A stretch of DNA of 64,000 nucleotides. Origin: Pseudosulfitobacter pseudonitzschiae. Its GTDB lineage: Bacteria > Pseudomonadota > Alphaproteobacteria > Rhodobacterales > Rhodobacteraceae. Below, in pieces: positions 55,140 through 63,357 of this stretch (its first letter is position 1; the number at the start of each line of letters is the position of its first letter). Both the position numbers and the translations under genes were made by a program. The notes beneath the pieces are model-generated. The model searched no databases and was not told the DNA's origin. It saw nothing but the letters and a program-made list of their open reading frames with translations. Location of the stretch: positions 682,001 to 746,000 of the forward strand of contig NZ_FQVP01000001.1 in the NCBI RefSeq assembly GCF_900129395.1. The letters run 5' to 3'.

Positions 55140-56135
55140 TCACTCGATCTTGAGCACCACCTTGCCCTGCACCTTGCGGTCCTGAATGTATTCCAGCGCC
55201 TTGCCGGCCTCTTGCAGCGGGAAGGCCGCGTCGATGCGTGGCTTGATCTTGCCGGCCGAATACAGCGTGAACAGGTCCTGCATGTTTTCCATGTGGCCTT
55301 TTGGGTCCTGACGGGTCGACGCGCCCCAGAACACGCCGACGATCTGGCAGGATTTCAGCAAGGTCAGGTTCAGCGGGATCTTGGGGATGCCTGCAGGAAA
55401 GCCAACCACAAGGAACCGACCGGCCCAGCCCATCGCGCGAATGACCGGCTCGGCATAGTTGCCACCGACTGCGTCATAGGCCACGTCGATGCCCTTCGGG
55501 CCGACCAGATCCTTGATTTCCTTGGAAAACGCACGCTGGGCGTCCTTGTCCATGTCGCGCGTGTAAATCAGCGTTTCATCCGCACCGACGTCACGGCAGA
55601 ACTGTGCCTTTTCCTCGGAAGACACAGCGGCAATCACGCGTGCACCCGCAGCCTTGCCCAACTCGATCGCGGCAACACCAACGCCGCCCGCCGCACCCAG
55701 AATGAACAGGGTTTCGCCGGGCTGGATGTTTGCGCGGTCCTTCAGCGCGTGATGCGATGTGCCATAGGTCAGCACCAGACACGCGGCATCCTCGAACGGC
55801 ATGTCGTCAGGCATTTTCAGACAGGCCGCCGCAGGGGCGCACAGCTGCGTGGCAAAGCCACCGAAACCGGTCATTGCGATCACCTTGTCACCGACCGCGA
55901 ACCCTGTGACGCCTTCACCCAGTTCCTCGACCACGCCGGACACTTCACCACCCGGGGCAAAGGGGCGTTCGGGTTTCATCTGATACATGTCCTGAATGAT
56001 CAGCGTGTCGGGAAAGTTCACACCCGCCGCCTTGACCGCGATCCGAACCTCGCCTTTGGCAGGTTTCGGGTCAGCCATTTCAGTCAGTTCCAAACTGTCC
56101 GGTCCGCCCACGGCGGTGCTCAACATTGCTTTCAT
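55140..56135 (-). CDS. Quinone oxidoreductase-like MDR protein
   Basis: 331 residues of the zinc-free quinone reductase/NADPH enoyl reductase family: GVNFPDTLIIQDMYQ, FAPGGEVSGVVEELG, FILGAAGGVGVAAIELGKAAG (Rossmann) and VAYDAVGGNYAEPV. The ATG at 56135 follows GGAGGGGA. It is divergent from the acyl-CoA dehydrogenase operon, sharing the GCAAT-repeat region, so both may answer to one regulator. Confidence 0.88.
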   Translation of the reverse strand: MKAMLSTAVGGPDSLELTEMADPKPAKGEVRIAVKAAGVNFPDTLIIQDMYQMKPERPFAPGGEVSGVVEELGEGVTGFAVGDKVIAMTGFGGFATQLCAPAAACLKMPDDMPFEDAACLVLTYGTSHHALKDRANIQPGETLFILGAAGGVGVAAIELGKAAGARVIAAVSSEEKAQFCRDVGADETLIYTRDMDKDAQRAFSKEIKDLVGPKGIDVAYDAVGGNYAEPVIRAMGWAGRFLVVGFPAGIPKIPLNLTLLKSCQIVGVFWGASTRQDPKGHMENMQDLFTLYSAGKIKPRIDAAFPLQEAGKALEYIQDRKVQGKVVLKIE

Positions 56136-56224
56136 ATCGGGTTCCCCTCCATAATCCGTGACGCAACGGCACGACTGGCCACGGCGTCTTGTCATGGACA
56201 ATCCTGCCTGCGACACCTTGCCAG

Positions 56225-56255
56225 CGCAATTGCGAAATGCAATTTTGCATTGCGG
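56225..56255. promoter_or_regulatory. GCAAT-repeat operator between divergent genes
   Basis: A 10-bp palindrome CGCAATTGCG (56225-56234) is followed by the inverted repeat ATGCAA-TT-TTGCAT (56237-56250) and TGCGG. Four GCAAT/ATTGC units thus cluster in 31 bases midway between two divergent starts, a layout typical of a dimer-pair operator for a TetR- or MerR-type regulator. The regulator is unknown. Confidence 0.55.
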
Positions 56256-56290
56256 AACGTAACGGCACTGCTGCATCGGGGAGGATGAGC

Positions 56291-57457
56291 ATGAGCGATG
56301 ACGCGCTGAATGCATTCCGGGCTGAGGTCCGGACATGGCTGGAGGAGAACTGCCCCCAAGAGATGCGCGACGGCGCGTCCGGTGAGGATGCAATCGTCTG
56401 GGGCGGACGCAACTGGAAATTCAAGAGCGAAGCCCAAAAGCTTTGGCTGGAACGGATGGCCGACAAAGGCTGGACCGTTCCAACCTGGCCGGTGGAATAT
56501 GGCGGCGCAGGCATGGACCGCGCCCACCACAAGATCCTTCTGGACGAAATGCGCAAGATGGGCGCACGTGTGCCGCTGCAAAGCTTTGGCATCTGGATGC
56601 TGGGGCCGGCACTTTTGGCATTCGGCACGCATGAGCAGAAACTGCAATACCTGCCGCCCATCGCGCGCGGCGAAGTGCGCTGGTGTCAGGGCTATTCCGA
56701 GCCGGGTGCCGGGTCTGATCTGGCAAGCGTTCAGACCAGGGCCGAGAGCGACGGCGACCACTATATCGTCAACGGTCAGAAAATCTGGACCTCTTACGCC
56801 GACAAGGCCGACTGCATCTTTGCGCTGGTGCGCACCGACCGCGACGCGCCGAAACATCTGGGCATCACCTTTTTGCTGATCGACATGGAAACGCCCGGCG
56901 TCAGCACCAAGCCGATCCGCCTGATCTCGGGCAAGTCGCCGTTCTGCGAGACCTTCTTTGACGACGTGCGGGTGCCCAAGGCCAATGTGGTCGGCACCGA
57001 AAACCGGGGCTGGGACGTGGCCAAGCACCTTCTGACCCACGAACGCGAGATGATCTCGGGCGGTGGGCAGGGCCTGTTGGGTGGCCGGCCGCTGGGCGCG
57101 GTTCTGAACGCGCAGGACGGCGGGCTGACCGATCCGGTGCTGCGTGCCGAAGCGATGGCCTGTGAGGTTGACGCGCTGGCCGTGGCACTGACGCTGGAAC
57201 GCTACAAGGACCAGGCTGAAAGCGGCGGTGGCGTGGGCGATGCCTCGGCCATGCTGAAATACGCAGGCACCGAGTTGAACAAACGCCGACACGAGCTGAT
57301 GATGTCGGCAGGCGGTGCGGATGCGCTGACATGGGATGGCAAGCATGACGGGCTTGCCGCCGACTGGCTGCGCACCAAGGCGAACTCGATCGAAGGCGGC
57401 ACATCCGAGGTGATGCTGTCGATCATTTCCCGTCGTGTATTGGGGCTGCCGGCATGA
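56291..57457 (+). CDS. Acyl-CoA dehydrogenase (first of a pair)
   Basis: 388 residues: N-terminal helical domain, the FAD/substrate region WCQGYSEPGAGSDLASVQT and IVNGQKIWTSYAD, and C-terminal SIEGGTSEVMLSIISRRVLG. It oxidises acyl-CoA to enoyl-CoA, passing electrons to ETF. The ATG at 56291 is six bases after GGGGAGG; an ATG at 56285 abuts it and is unlikely. Its stop overlaps the next dehydrogenase start (ATGA), suggesting one complex. Confidence 0.9.
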   Translation: MSDDALNAFRAEVRTWLEENCPQEMRDGASGEDAIVWGGRNWKFKSEAQKLWLERMADKGWTVPTWPVEYGGAGMDRAHHKILLDEMRKMGARVPLQSFGIWMLGPALLAFGTHEQKLQYLPPIARGEVRWCQGYSEPGAGSDLASVQTRAESDGDHYIVNGQKIWTSYADKADCIFALVRTDRDAPKHLGITFLLIDMETPGVSTKPIRLISGKSPFCETFFDDVRVPKANVVGTENRGWDVAKHLLTHEREMISGGGQGLLGGRPLGAVLNAQDGGLTDPVLRAEAMACEVDALAVALTLERYKDQAESGGGVGDASAMLKYAGTELNKRRHELMMSAGGADALTWDGKHDGLAADWLRTKANSIEGGTSEVMLSIISRRVLGLPA

Positions 57458-58569
57458 GCACACTTTTGTTGACCGAAGACGAAACCATGCTGCAAGACGC
57501 CGCGCGCGGCTTTCTGGACGGGGCGGCCCCCGTGTCGCATTTCCGCAAGCTGCGCGATGCGGGGCAGACGCATGATGCAAAGCTGTGGGCCGAGATGGCG
57601 CAGATGGGCTGGACCGGCGTGCTGGTCCCCGAAGACGCGGGCGGCTCTGACATGGGCCATGCCGCTGCGGGCGTTCTGGCGGGCGAGCTGGGCAAGACGC
57701 TGGTCACTTCGCCCTTTATCTCCACTGCCGTGATCGCCGCGACGGCGCTGCGTCAGGTGGCCACGGACCGCGCGCGCGATGCGCTGGCGTCAATTGCTGC
57801 GGGTGACGTGATCTACGGGCTTGCCGTGGACGAGGGGGCGAAACACAACCCCGAGGCCACCGAGCTTGAGGCGCGCGCCGATGGCAACGGGTTTCGTCTG
57901 ACAGGCACCAAAGGGTTCGTGGTCGACGGCAGCAATGCCGACCGTCTGCTGGTGCTGGCCAAAACAGACGCCGGCCTGACCCTGTTCGATCTGCCTGCCG
58001 ACCGCGAGGGGATCAGCCGCGTGGGCCAGAACATGGTCGATGCCCGCGACGCGGCGCAGGTGACCTTTGATAACGTGCAGGCGACAGGCGACGATGTGTT
58101 GGGTTCCGTTGATGACGCCATGGCCGTCCTAAAACTGGCGTTGGAAGCTGGTCAGGCCGCGCTGTCTGCAGAAATGCTGGGCCTCAGCGCCGGGGCTTTT
58201 GCGATGACGGTCGGATATCTGAAGGAACGCAAACAGTTCGGCGTTGAAATCGGCCGGTTTCAGGCACTTCAACATCGCGCTGCACATCTTTGGTCTGAAA
58301 CGGAAATCACGCTTTCTGCTGTGCGCCATGCTGGCCGCAAACTGGACGAAGACCCCGACAACGCCACGCTGGCCGTGTCGCTGGCCAAGGCCCGCGCCAC
58401 CCAGACCGCCAAGCTGGCCGTGATCGAAGGCGTGCAGATGCACGGCGGCATTGGCATGACCGATGACTTTGACATGGGCTTTTTCATGAAGCGCGTTCGC
58501 GTCGCAACCGAATGGCTGGGCGACTATGGCTATCACGCCGCCAAGGTCGCCGCCGCGCGCGGGTTTTAA
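57454..58569 (+). CDS. Acyl-CoA dehydrogenase (second of a pair)
   Basis: 371 residues: LTEDETMLQDAARGFLDG at the start, LKLALEAGQAALSAEMLGLSAG in the C-terminal helical domain, FGVEIGRFQALQHRAAHLW, and EGVQMHGGIGMTDDFDMGFF. The middle domain is more degenerate than in the partner (no clear GSD loop). Adjacent, coupled dehydrogenases of unequal conservation form alpha2beta2 heterotetramers in steroid side-chain degradation; the same is possible here. Confidence 0.88.
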   Translation: MSTLLLTEDETMLQDAARGFLDGAAPVSHFRKLRDAGQTHDAKLWAEMAQMGWTGVLVPEDAGGSDMGHAAAGVLAGELGKTLVTSPFISTAVIAATALRQVATDRARDALASIAAGDVIYGLAVDEGAKHNPEATELEARADGNGFRLTGTKGFVVDGSNADRLLVLAKTDAGLTLFDLPADREGISRVGQNMVDARDAAQVTFDNVQATGDDVLGSVDDAMAVLKLALEAGQAALSAEMLGLSAGAFAMTVGYLKERKQFGVEIGRFQALQHRAAHLWSETEITLSAVRHAGRKLDEDPDNATLAVSLAKARATQTAKLAVIEGVQMHGGIGMTDDFDMGFFMKRVRVATEWLGDYGYHAAKVAAARGF

Positions 58570-58584
58570 GGTAAAGGATGAGCT

Positions 58585-59409
58585 ATGACACCGAATGATC
58601 TGTTTTCATTGAAAGGTAAGGTCGCGCTGGTGACCGGGGGCGCGACCGGCATTGGCCGTATGGCGACCACCGGGCTGATGCAGGCCGGCGCACATGTGCT
58701 GATCGCCTCGCGCAAGGCCGACGCCTGTATCGCCGTTGCGGATGAGCTGAACCAGATGGACGCCCCCGGCAGCGTCGAGGGGTTCGCTGGCGATGTCGGC
58801 ACCGAGGAAGGCGTGGCAGCCCTGACCAAGGCGGTGCAGGAACGCACCGACACCCTGCACATCCTGATGAACAACGCAGGCATCAGCTGGGGCGCGCCGT
58901 TGGGACAATTTCCCTTTGATGCGTGGCAAAAGGTGATGAATGTCAACAACGCGGGCATGTTCAGCCTCACACAGTCCCTTTTGCCGATGCTGATCGCCTC
59001 GTCGAATGCCGACGATCCGGCGCGTGTGGTCAACGTGGGCTCTGTCATGGGCGATGCGCCCCTGGGCGACGGGGCATACAGCTATGCCGCGTCCAAGGCG
59101 GCGGTGCACCAGATCACCCGTATCATGGCCAAGGAACTGGCCAGCCATCACGTCACCGTCAACGCTCTGGCACCGGGGCCCTTCGTCAGCCGCATGACCG
59201 CCTTTGCCACCGCAGACGAGGAAACCCGCGCCAAGGTCGGTGATGACGTGCCGCTTGGCCGTGTCGGCCGCGAGGAAGACATCGCAGGCTGTATGCAGTT
59301 CCTGTGCGGTCGTGGCGGCAGCTATATCACCGGTGCGATCCTGCCGGTCTCGGGTGGCATTCAGGTGATGTCCGGCCCCAATCTTTTCCGTGCTGCTCTG
59401 GAGGGCTGA
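58585..59409 (+). CDS. SDR family oxidoreductase (first)
   Basis: 274 residues, a classical short-chain dehydrogenase: VALVTGGATGIGRMA (cofactor loop), NNAGISWG, and the catalytic YAASK in AYSYAASKAAVHQ. C-terminal VSGGIQVMSG. Probably a 3-hydroxyacyl-CoA or related dehydrogenase of the acyl degradation operon. It follows the second acyl-CoA dehydrogenase by 15 bases and precedes the next SDR by three. Confidence 0.88.
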   Translation: MTPNDLFSLKGKVALVTGGATGIGRMATTGLMQAGAHVLIASRKADACIAVADELNQMDAPGSVEGFAGDVGTEEGVAALTKAVQERTDTLHILMNNAGISWGAPLGQFPFDAWQKVMNVNNAGMFSLTQSLLPMLIASSNADDPARVVNVGSVMGDAPLGDGAYSYAASKAAVHQITRIMAKELASHHVTVNALAPGPFVSRMTAFATADEETRAKVGDDVPLGRVGREEDIAGCMQFLCGRGGSYITGAILPVSGGIQVMSGPNLFRAALEG

Positions 59410-59412
59410 GAT

Positions 59413-60330
59413 ATGATCCGTTTTGATGACCGCGTCGCCATTGTCACAGGCGCAGGCGTCGGCCTGGGCCGCTGTCACGCGCTGGGTCTGGCCGAGCGCG
59501 GGGCCAAGGTCGTGGTGAACGATCTGGGCGCCAGCACCGATGGTGCGAGCACCGGATCGGACGCCGCGCAAAAGGTCGTGGCCGAGATCGAGGCCATGGG
59601 CGGCGAAGCCATCGCCCACGGCGCCGACGTTTCGAATGAGGAGCAGGTCAACGACATGGTCGCCAAGACCATGGAAAAATGGGGCCGCATCGACATTCTG
59701 ATCAACAACGCAGGCATCCTGCGCGACAAGACGTTCGGCAAGATGACGATGGACGACTTTCGCAAGGTTGTTGACGTTCACCTGATTGGCACGGCCAACT
59801 GCTGCCATGCGGTCTGGCCGCACATGCGCGCGGCACAGTACGGGCGCATCGTGGTTACCACCTCGGCCTCGGGCCTCTATGGCAACTTTGGCCAGTCCAA
59901 CTATGGCGCGGCCAAGGCCGGTGTCATGGGGTTGATGAACGTGCTGCATCTGGAAGGCGCGCGCGACAACATCCGCGTCAACACGCTGGCGCCCACCGCC
60001 GCCACCCGCATGACCGAAAACCTGATGCCGCCCGAGGCGCTGGAACTGCTGAAACCCGAGACCATCACCCCAGGCGTGCTCTACCTGGTTTCCGAAGACG
60101 GCCCCAGCCGCAAGATCCTGGGTGCAGGGGCAGGGCACTTTGCGCTGACCCGCGTGTATGAGACCGCAGGTGCCCTGATCGAGGGCGACATCACCCCCGA
60201 GGCGGTCGCCGCCCAATGGGACGCCATCTCGGCCCCGGAAGGTCAGGAAGAACTGAACGACGCCTTCGGACAAACCCGCAAATTCGCGCTCTCTGCCGCC
60301 AAGGCGAAGGGCATCAAACTCGACTGGTAA
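59413..60330 (+). CDS. SDR family, MFE-2/17-beta-HSD4-like 3-hydroxyacyl-CoA dehydrogenase
   Basis: 305 residues: AIVTGAGVGLGRCHAL, VVVNDLGAST, INNAGILRDKTFGKM and SASGLYGNFGQSNYGAAKAGV (Ser-Tyr-Lys) match the dehydrogenase domain of peroxisomal multifunctional enzyme type 2, which oxidises (R)-3-hydroxyacyl-CoA. The hydratase and SCP2 domains of MFE-2 are missing; the separate MaoC protein could supply the hydratase. Thiolase follows after 78 bases. Confidence 0.9.
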   Translation: MIRFDDRVAIVTGAGVGLGRCHALGLAERGAKVVVNDLGASTDGASTGSDAAQKVVAEIEAMGGEAIAHGADVSNEEQVNDMVAKTMEKWGRIDILINNAGILRDKTFGKMTMDDFRKVVDVHLIGTANCCHAVWPHMRAAQYGRIVVTTSASGLYGNFGQSNYGAAKAGVMGLMNVLHLEGARDNIRVNTLAPTAATRMTENLMPPEALELLKPETITPGVLYLVSEDGPSRKILGAGAGHFALTRVYETAGALIEGDITPEAVAAQWDAISAPEGQEELNDAFGQTRKFALSAAKAKGIKLDW

Positions 60331-60408
60331 CTTTCTTTTAGCCTCAAAAATCCAGGGGCAAGGGGCAGCGCCCCGAATATCCCGTCCAACCTACAAGGAA
60401 CCCAACCC

Positions 60409-61605
60409 ATGCGTGACGCAGTCATCGTTTCTACCGCCCGCACACCGATCGGCAAGGCCTATCGCGGCGCATTCAACGCAACCACACCGCAGGCGCTTGC
60501 TGCGCATGCCATTGAAAACGCCGTCAAGCGCGCGGGCCTTGATGGCTCGGAAATCTCTGATTGCGTTTTCGGCTCGGCGCTTCAGCAAGGGTATCAGGCG
60601 GGCAACATCGCCCGTCAGGCAGCCCTGCGCGCCGGTTTGCCCGTGACCGTGGCCGGCATGTCGCTGGACCGTCAGTGCGCGTCCGGCATGATGGCGATTG
60701 CCACGGCGGCCAAGCAGGTCATCACCGATGGCATGGACATCGTCATTGGCGGTGGTGTGGACAGCATCTCGTTGGTGCAGACGCAGGACATGCGCGTCAA
60801 CGCCGATCCCTGGCTGAAACAGACCAAGCCCGAAATCTACATGACCATGTTGGAAACAGCCGAAAACGTGGCCGAACGGTACAACATCAGCCGCGAGGCG
60901 CAGGATGAATATTCCGCCCGCAGCCAGGAACTGACCCATCAGGCGCAACAGGCCGGCCGTTTCGACGATGAAATCGTTCCGATGACCACCACCATGATGG
61001 TGCAGGACAAGGAAACCAAGGAGATCTCGAAACACGAGGTCACGCTGGAGAAAGATGAGGGCAACCGTCCCGGCACAACCGCCGAAAGCCTTGCAGGGCT
61101 GAAACCGGTGTTCAAGGACGGCATTCACGTGAAAGAAGGCAAGTTCATCACCGCAGGCAACGCCTCGCAACTGTCGGATGGCGCATCCGCCGCTGTGGTG
61201 ATGGAAGCCAAGGAAGCCGAGCGCCGCGGTCTGCAACCGCTGGGTCGTTATGTGGGCGTCATGGCCGCAGGCTGCGAGCCGGACGAAATGGGCATCGGCC
61301 CGATCTATGCGGTGCCAAAGCTGCTGGAAGCGCACGGGTTGAAGATCGACGACATCGGCCTGTGGGAACTGAACGAGGCCTTTGCCTGCCAGGTTATCGC
61401 TTCGCGCGACAAGCTGGGCATCCCGGACGAGTTGCTGAACGTGGACGGCGGCGCAATCTCGATCGGGCACCCCTATGGCATGTCCGGTGCACGTATGGTT
61501 GGCCACGCGCTGATCGAAGGCAAACGTCGCGGCGCGAAATATGTGGTTTGCACCATGTGTGTCGGCGGTGGCATGGGTGCGGCGGGCCTGTTTGAGGTTC
61601 TCTAA
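60409..61605 (+). CDS. Acetyl-CoA acyltransferase (thiolase)
   Basis: 398 residues. Acyl-accepting cysteine in [15 protein letters not shown] (near residue 88), NEAFACQVI, catalytic histidine in [11 protein letters not shown] and proton-relay cysteine in [14 protein letters not shown]. It carries out the last step of beta-oxidation. AAGGAA precedes the ATG. It lies in the same direction as the dehydrogenases and SDRs. Confidence 0.93.
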   Translation: MRDAVIVSTARTPIGKAYRGAFNATTPQALAAHAIENAVKRAGLDGSEISDCVFGSALQQGYQAGNIARQAALRAGLPVTVAGMSLDRQCASGMMAIATAAKQVITDGMDIVIGGGVDSISLVQTQDMRVNADPWLKQTKPEIYMTMLETAENVAERYNISREAQDEYSARSQELTHQAQQAGRFDDEIVPMTTTMMVQDKETKEISKHEVTLEKDEGNRPGTTAESLAGLKPVFKDGIHVKEGKFITAGNASQLSDGASAAVVMEAKEAERRGLQPLGRYVGVMAAGCEPDEMGIGPIYAVPKLLEAHGLKIDDIGLWELNEAFACQVIASRDKLGIPDELLNVDGGAISIGHPYGMSGARMVGHALIEGKRRGAKYVVCTMCVGGGMGAAGLFEVL

Positions 61606-61696
61606 CAAACGCGGCGGCACCTCCGCCCGTTACACCATCACAACAACCGGATGGGCGCACAGCCCATCCATTCCCCTATCTGAAAGACATGTGCAA

Positions 61697-62692
61697 ATGC
61701 CCCGTGACGACAGCCATCTTCCCAAGGCCCTGCAAGGGCTGCGCGTGCCCATGGTGGCATCGCCCTTGTTCATCATTTCCGTGCCCGAACTGGTCATTGC
61801 CCAGTGCAAGGCCGGTGTCGTCGGCAGCTTTCCGGCGCTGAACGCCCGCGAGGCCGAGGGCGAGCATCCGCTGCTGGACACATGGCTGACGCAGATCAGC
61901 GAGGAACTGGACCGCCACAACCAGGCCAATCCTGACAGTCCTGCGGCACCGTTCGCGGTCAACCAGATCGTCCACCGCTCGAACGCGCGTCTGGACCGTG
62001 ATCTTGAGATTTGCGTGAAACACAAGGTGCCGATCTGGATCACCTCGCTGGGCGCGCGCGAAGAGGTCAACGAGGCGGCCCATTCCTGCGGCGGCATCGT
62101 GTTGCATGACGTGATCAACAACACATTCGCCAAGAAGGCCATCAGCAAGGGCGCGGACGGTCTGGTGGCCGTTGCCGCTGGCGCCGGTGGTCATGCCGGG
62201 ATGCAGTCCCCGATGGCCCTGATCCGCGAAATCCGCGGCTGGTTCGACGGGCCACTGCTGCTGTCCGGGGCGATCGCCACGGGCGAGGCGCTGTTGGCCG
62301 CACGCGCCATGGGGGCCGATCTGGGCTATGCCGGATCTGCTTTCATCGCCACGGACGAGGCGAACGCCCAAGCCGAATACAAACAGATGATCGCCGACAG
62401 CGGGGCCGAGGACATCGTTTATTCCTCGCTGTTCACCGGCGTGGCCGGCAACTATCTGCGCGGCTCGATTGCGGCGGCGGGGATGGACCCTGACAACCTG
62501 GCTTCGGCGGATGCCTCGTCGATGAACTTTGGCAACGGATCGTCCAAGCCCAAGGCATGGAAATCCATCTGGGGCGCGGGGCAGGGGATTGGTGCGGTCA
62601 CATCCGTGGGGCCGGTCGCCGGTGTCGTTGACCGGATCGCTGCGGAATATCAGGCAGCGGGCAAACGCCTAGCCGCCGAGTTCACGGGTTAG
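61697..62692 (+). CDS. Nitronate monooxygenase family flavoprotein
   Basis: 331 residues, FMN-dependent TIM barrel of the NMO/2-nitropropane dioxygenase family: RVPMVASPLFIIS, GVVGSFPALNAREAE, FAVNQIVHRSNARLD, VAAGAGGHAGM and GLYAGSAF-like LGYAGSAFIATDEA. Members oxidise nitronates or act as enoyl reductases. The position inside an acyl-CoA operon favours an acyl-related role, but this is inference. The ATG at 61697 was chosen; the frame is open upstream into the thiolase end. Confidence 0.85.
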   Translation: MPRDDSHLPKALQGLRVPMVASPLFIISVPELVIAQCKAGVVGSFPALNAREAEGEHPLLDTWLTQISEELDRHNQANPDSPAAPFAVNQIVHRSNARLDRDLEICVKHKVPIWITSLGAREEVNEAAHSCGGIVLHDVINNTFAKKAISKGADGLVAVAAGAGGHAGMQSPMALIREIRGWFDGPLLLSGAIATGEALLAARAMGADLGYAGSAFIATDEANAQAEYKQMIADSGAEDIVYSSLFTGVAGNYLRGSIAAAGMDPDNLASADASSMNFGNGSSKPKAWKSIWGAGQGIGAVTSVGPVAGVVDRIAAEYQAAGKRLAAEFTG

Positions 62693-62702
62693 GGCGCACG
62701 CG

Positions 62703-63347
62703 ATGGCCGAACTGTACCTGATCCGCCACGGACAAGCCTCGTTCGGGGCAGCCAATTACGACTGCCTGAGTGACAAGGGGCGGGCACAGTCGGCCGCCGT
62801 GGGCGACTGGCTGCGCAGCACCGGCTGGACGCCCGACCGGTTGGTCACGGGCACGCTGGAACGCCAGCGCGATACGTTGTCTGCGATGGGCTATGACGGT
62901 GATACCGAAGTTCACGCCGGTTTCGATGAATACGATTTTCACGACCTTCTGCGCGCTCGCTACAAGGGCGTGGTGCCCGAAATGGTCAGCAGTGATCGCA
63001 AGACCCATTTTCGCACCCTGCGTGACACAGTTCTGGAATGGCAGGCGGGCACGCTGACCGGCTGCGCCGAAACCTATGCGGAATTCTCCGAACGGACGGC
63101 GGCCGCGATGGCCCATGCCACCCGTGACGGCGCGCGGCGTGTGCTGGTGGTGTCGTCCGGCGGGGTGATCGGACAGCTGGTGTCGCGTGCGCTGGAAGCG
63201 CCTGCGCGGATGATGATGGAGCTGAACCTTCAGATCAAAAACACCGCAGTGACCAAGTTTGTCTTTTCAGGCACGCGTCATTTCGTGCATCAATTCAACG
63301 CCACACCGCATTTCGACACCGACCACGATTTGCTGACCTATAGCTGA
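62703..63347 (+). CDS. Histidine phosphatase family protein in the acyl-CoA operon
   Basis: 214 residues: ELYLIRHGQASFGAANYD (RHG motif), ETYAEFSERTAAAM and VLVVSSGGVIGQLVSRAL, where the usual second histidine position reads Ser-Ser-Gly. Phosphatase activity may therefore be altered. It begins 10 bases after the flavoprotein gene and 10 bases before the phosphotransferase gene. This trio with an acyl-CoA dehydrogenase-linked kinase is common in roseobacters. Confidence 0.82.
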   Translation: MAELYLIRHGQASFGAANYDCLSDKGRAQSAAVGDWLRSTGWTPDRLVTGTLERQRDTLSAMGYDGDTEVHAGFDEYDFHDLLRARYKGVVPEMVSSDRKTHFRTLRDTVLEWQAGTLTGCAETYAEFSERTAAAMAHATRDGARRVLVVSSGGVIGQLVSRALEAPARMMMELNLQIKNTAVTKFVFSGTRHFVHQFNATPHFDTDHDLLTYS

Positions 63348-63357
63348 GGGCAAACAG

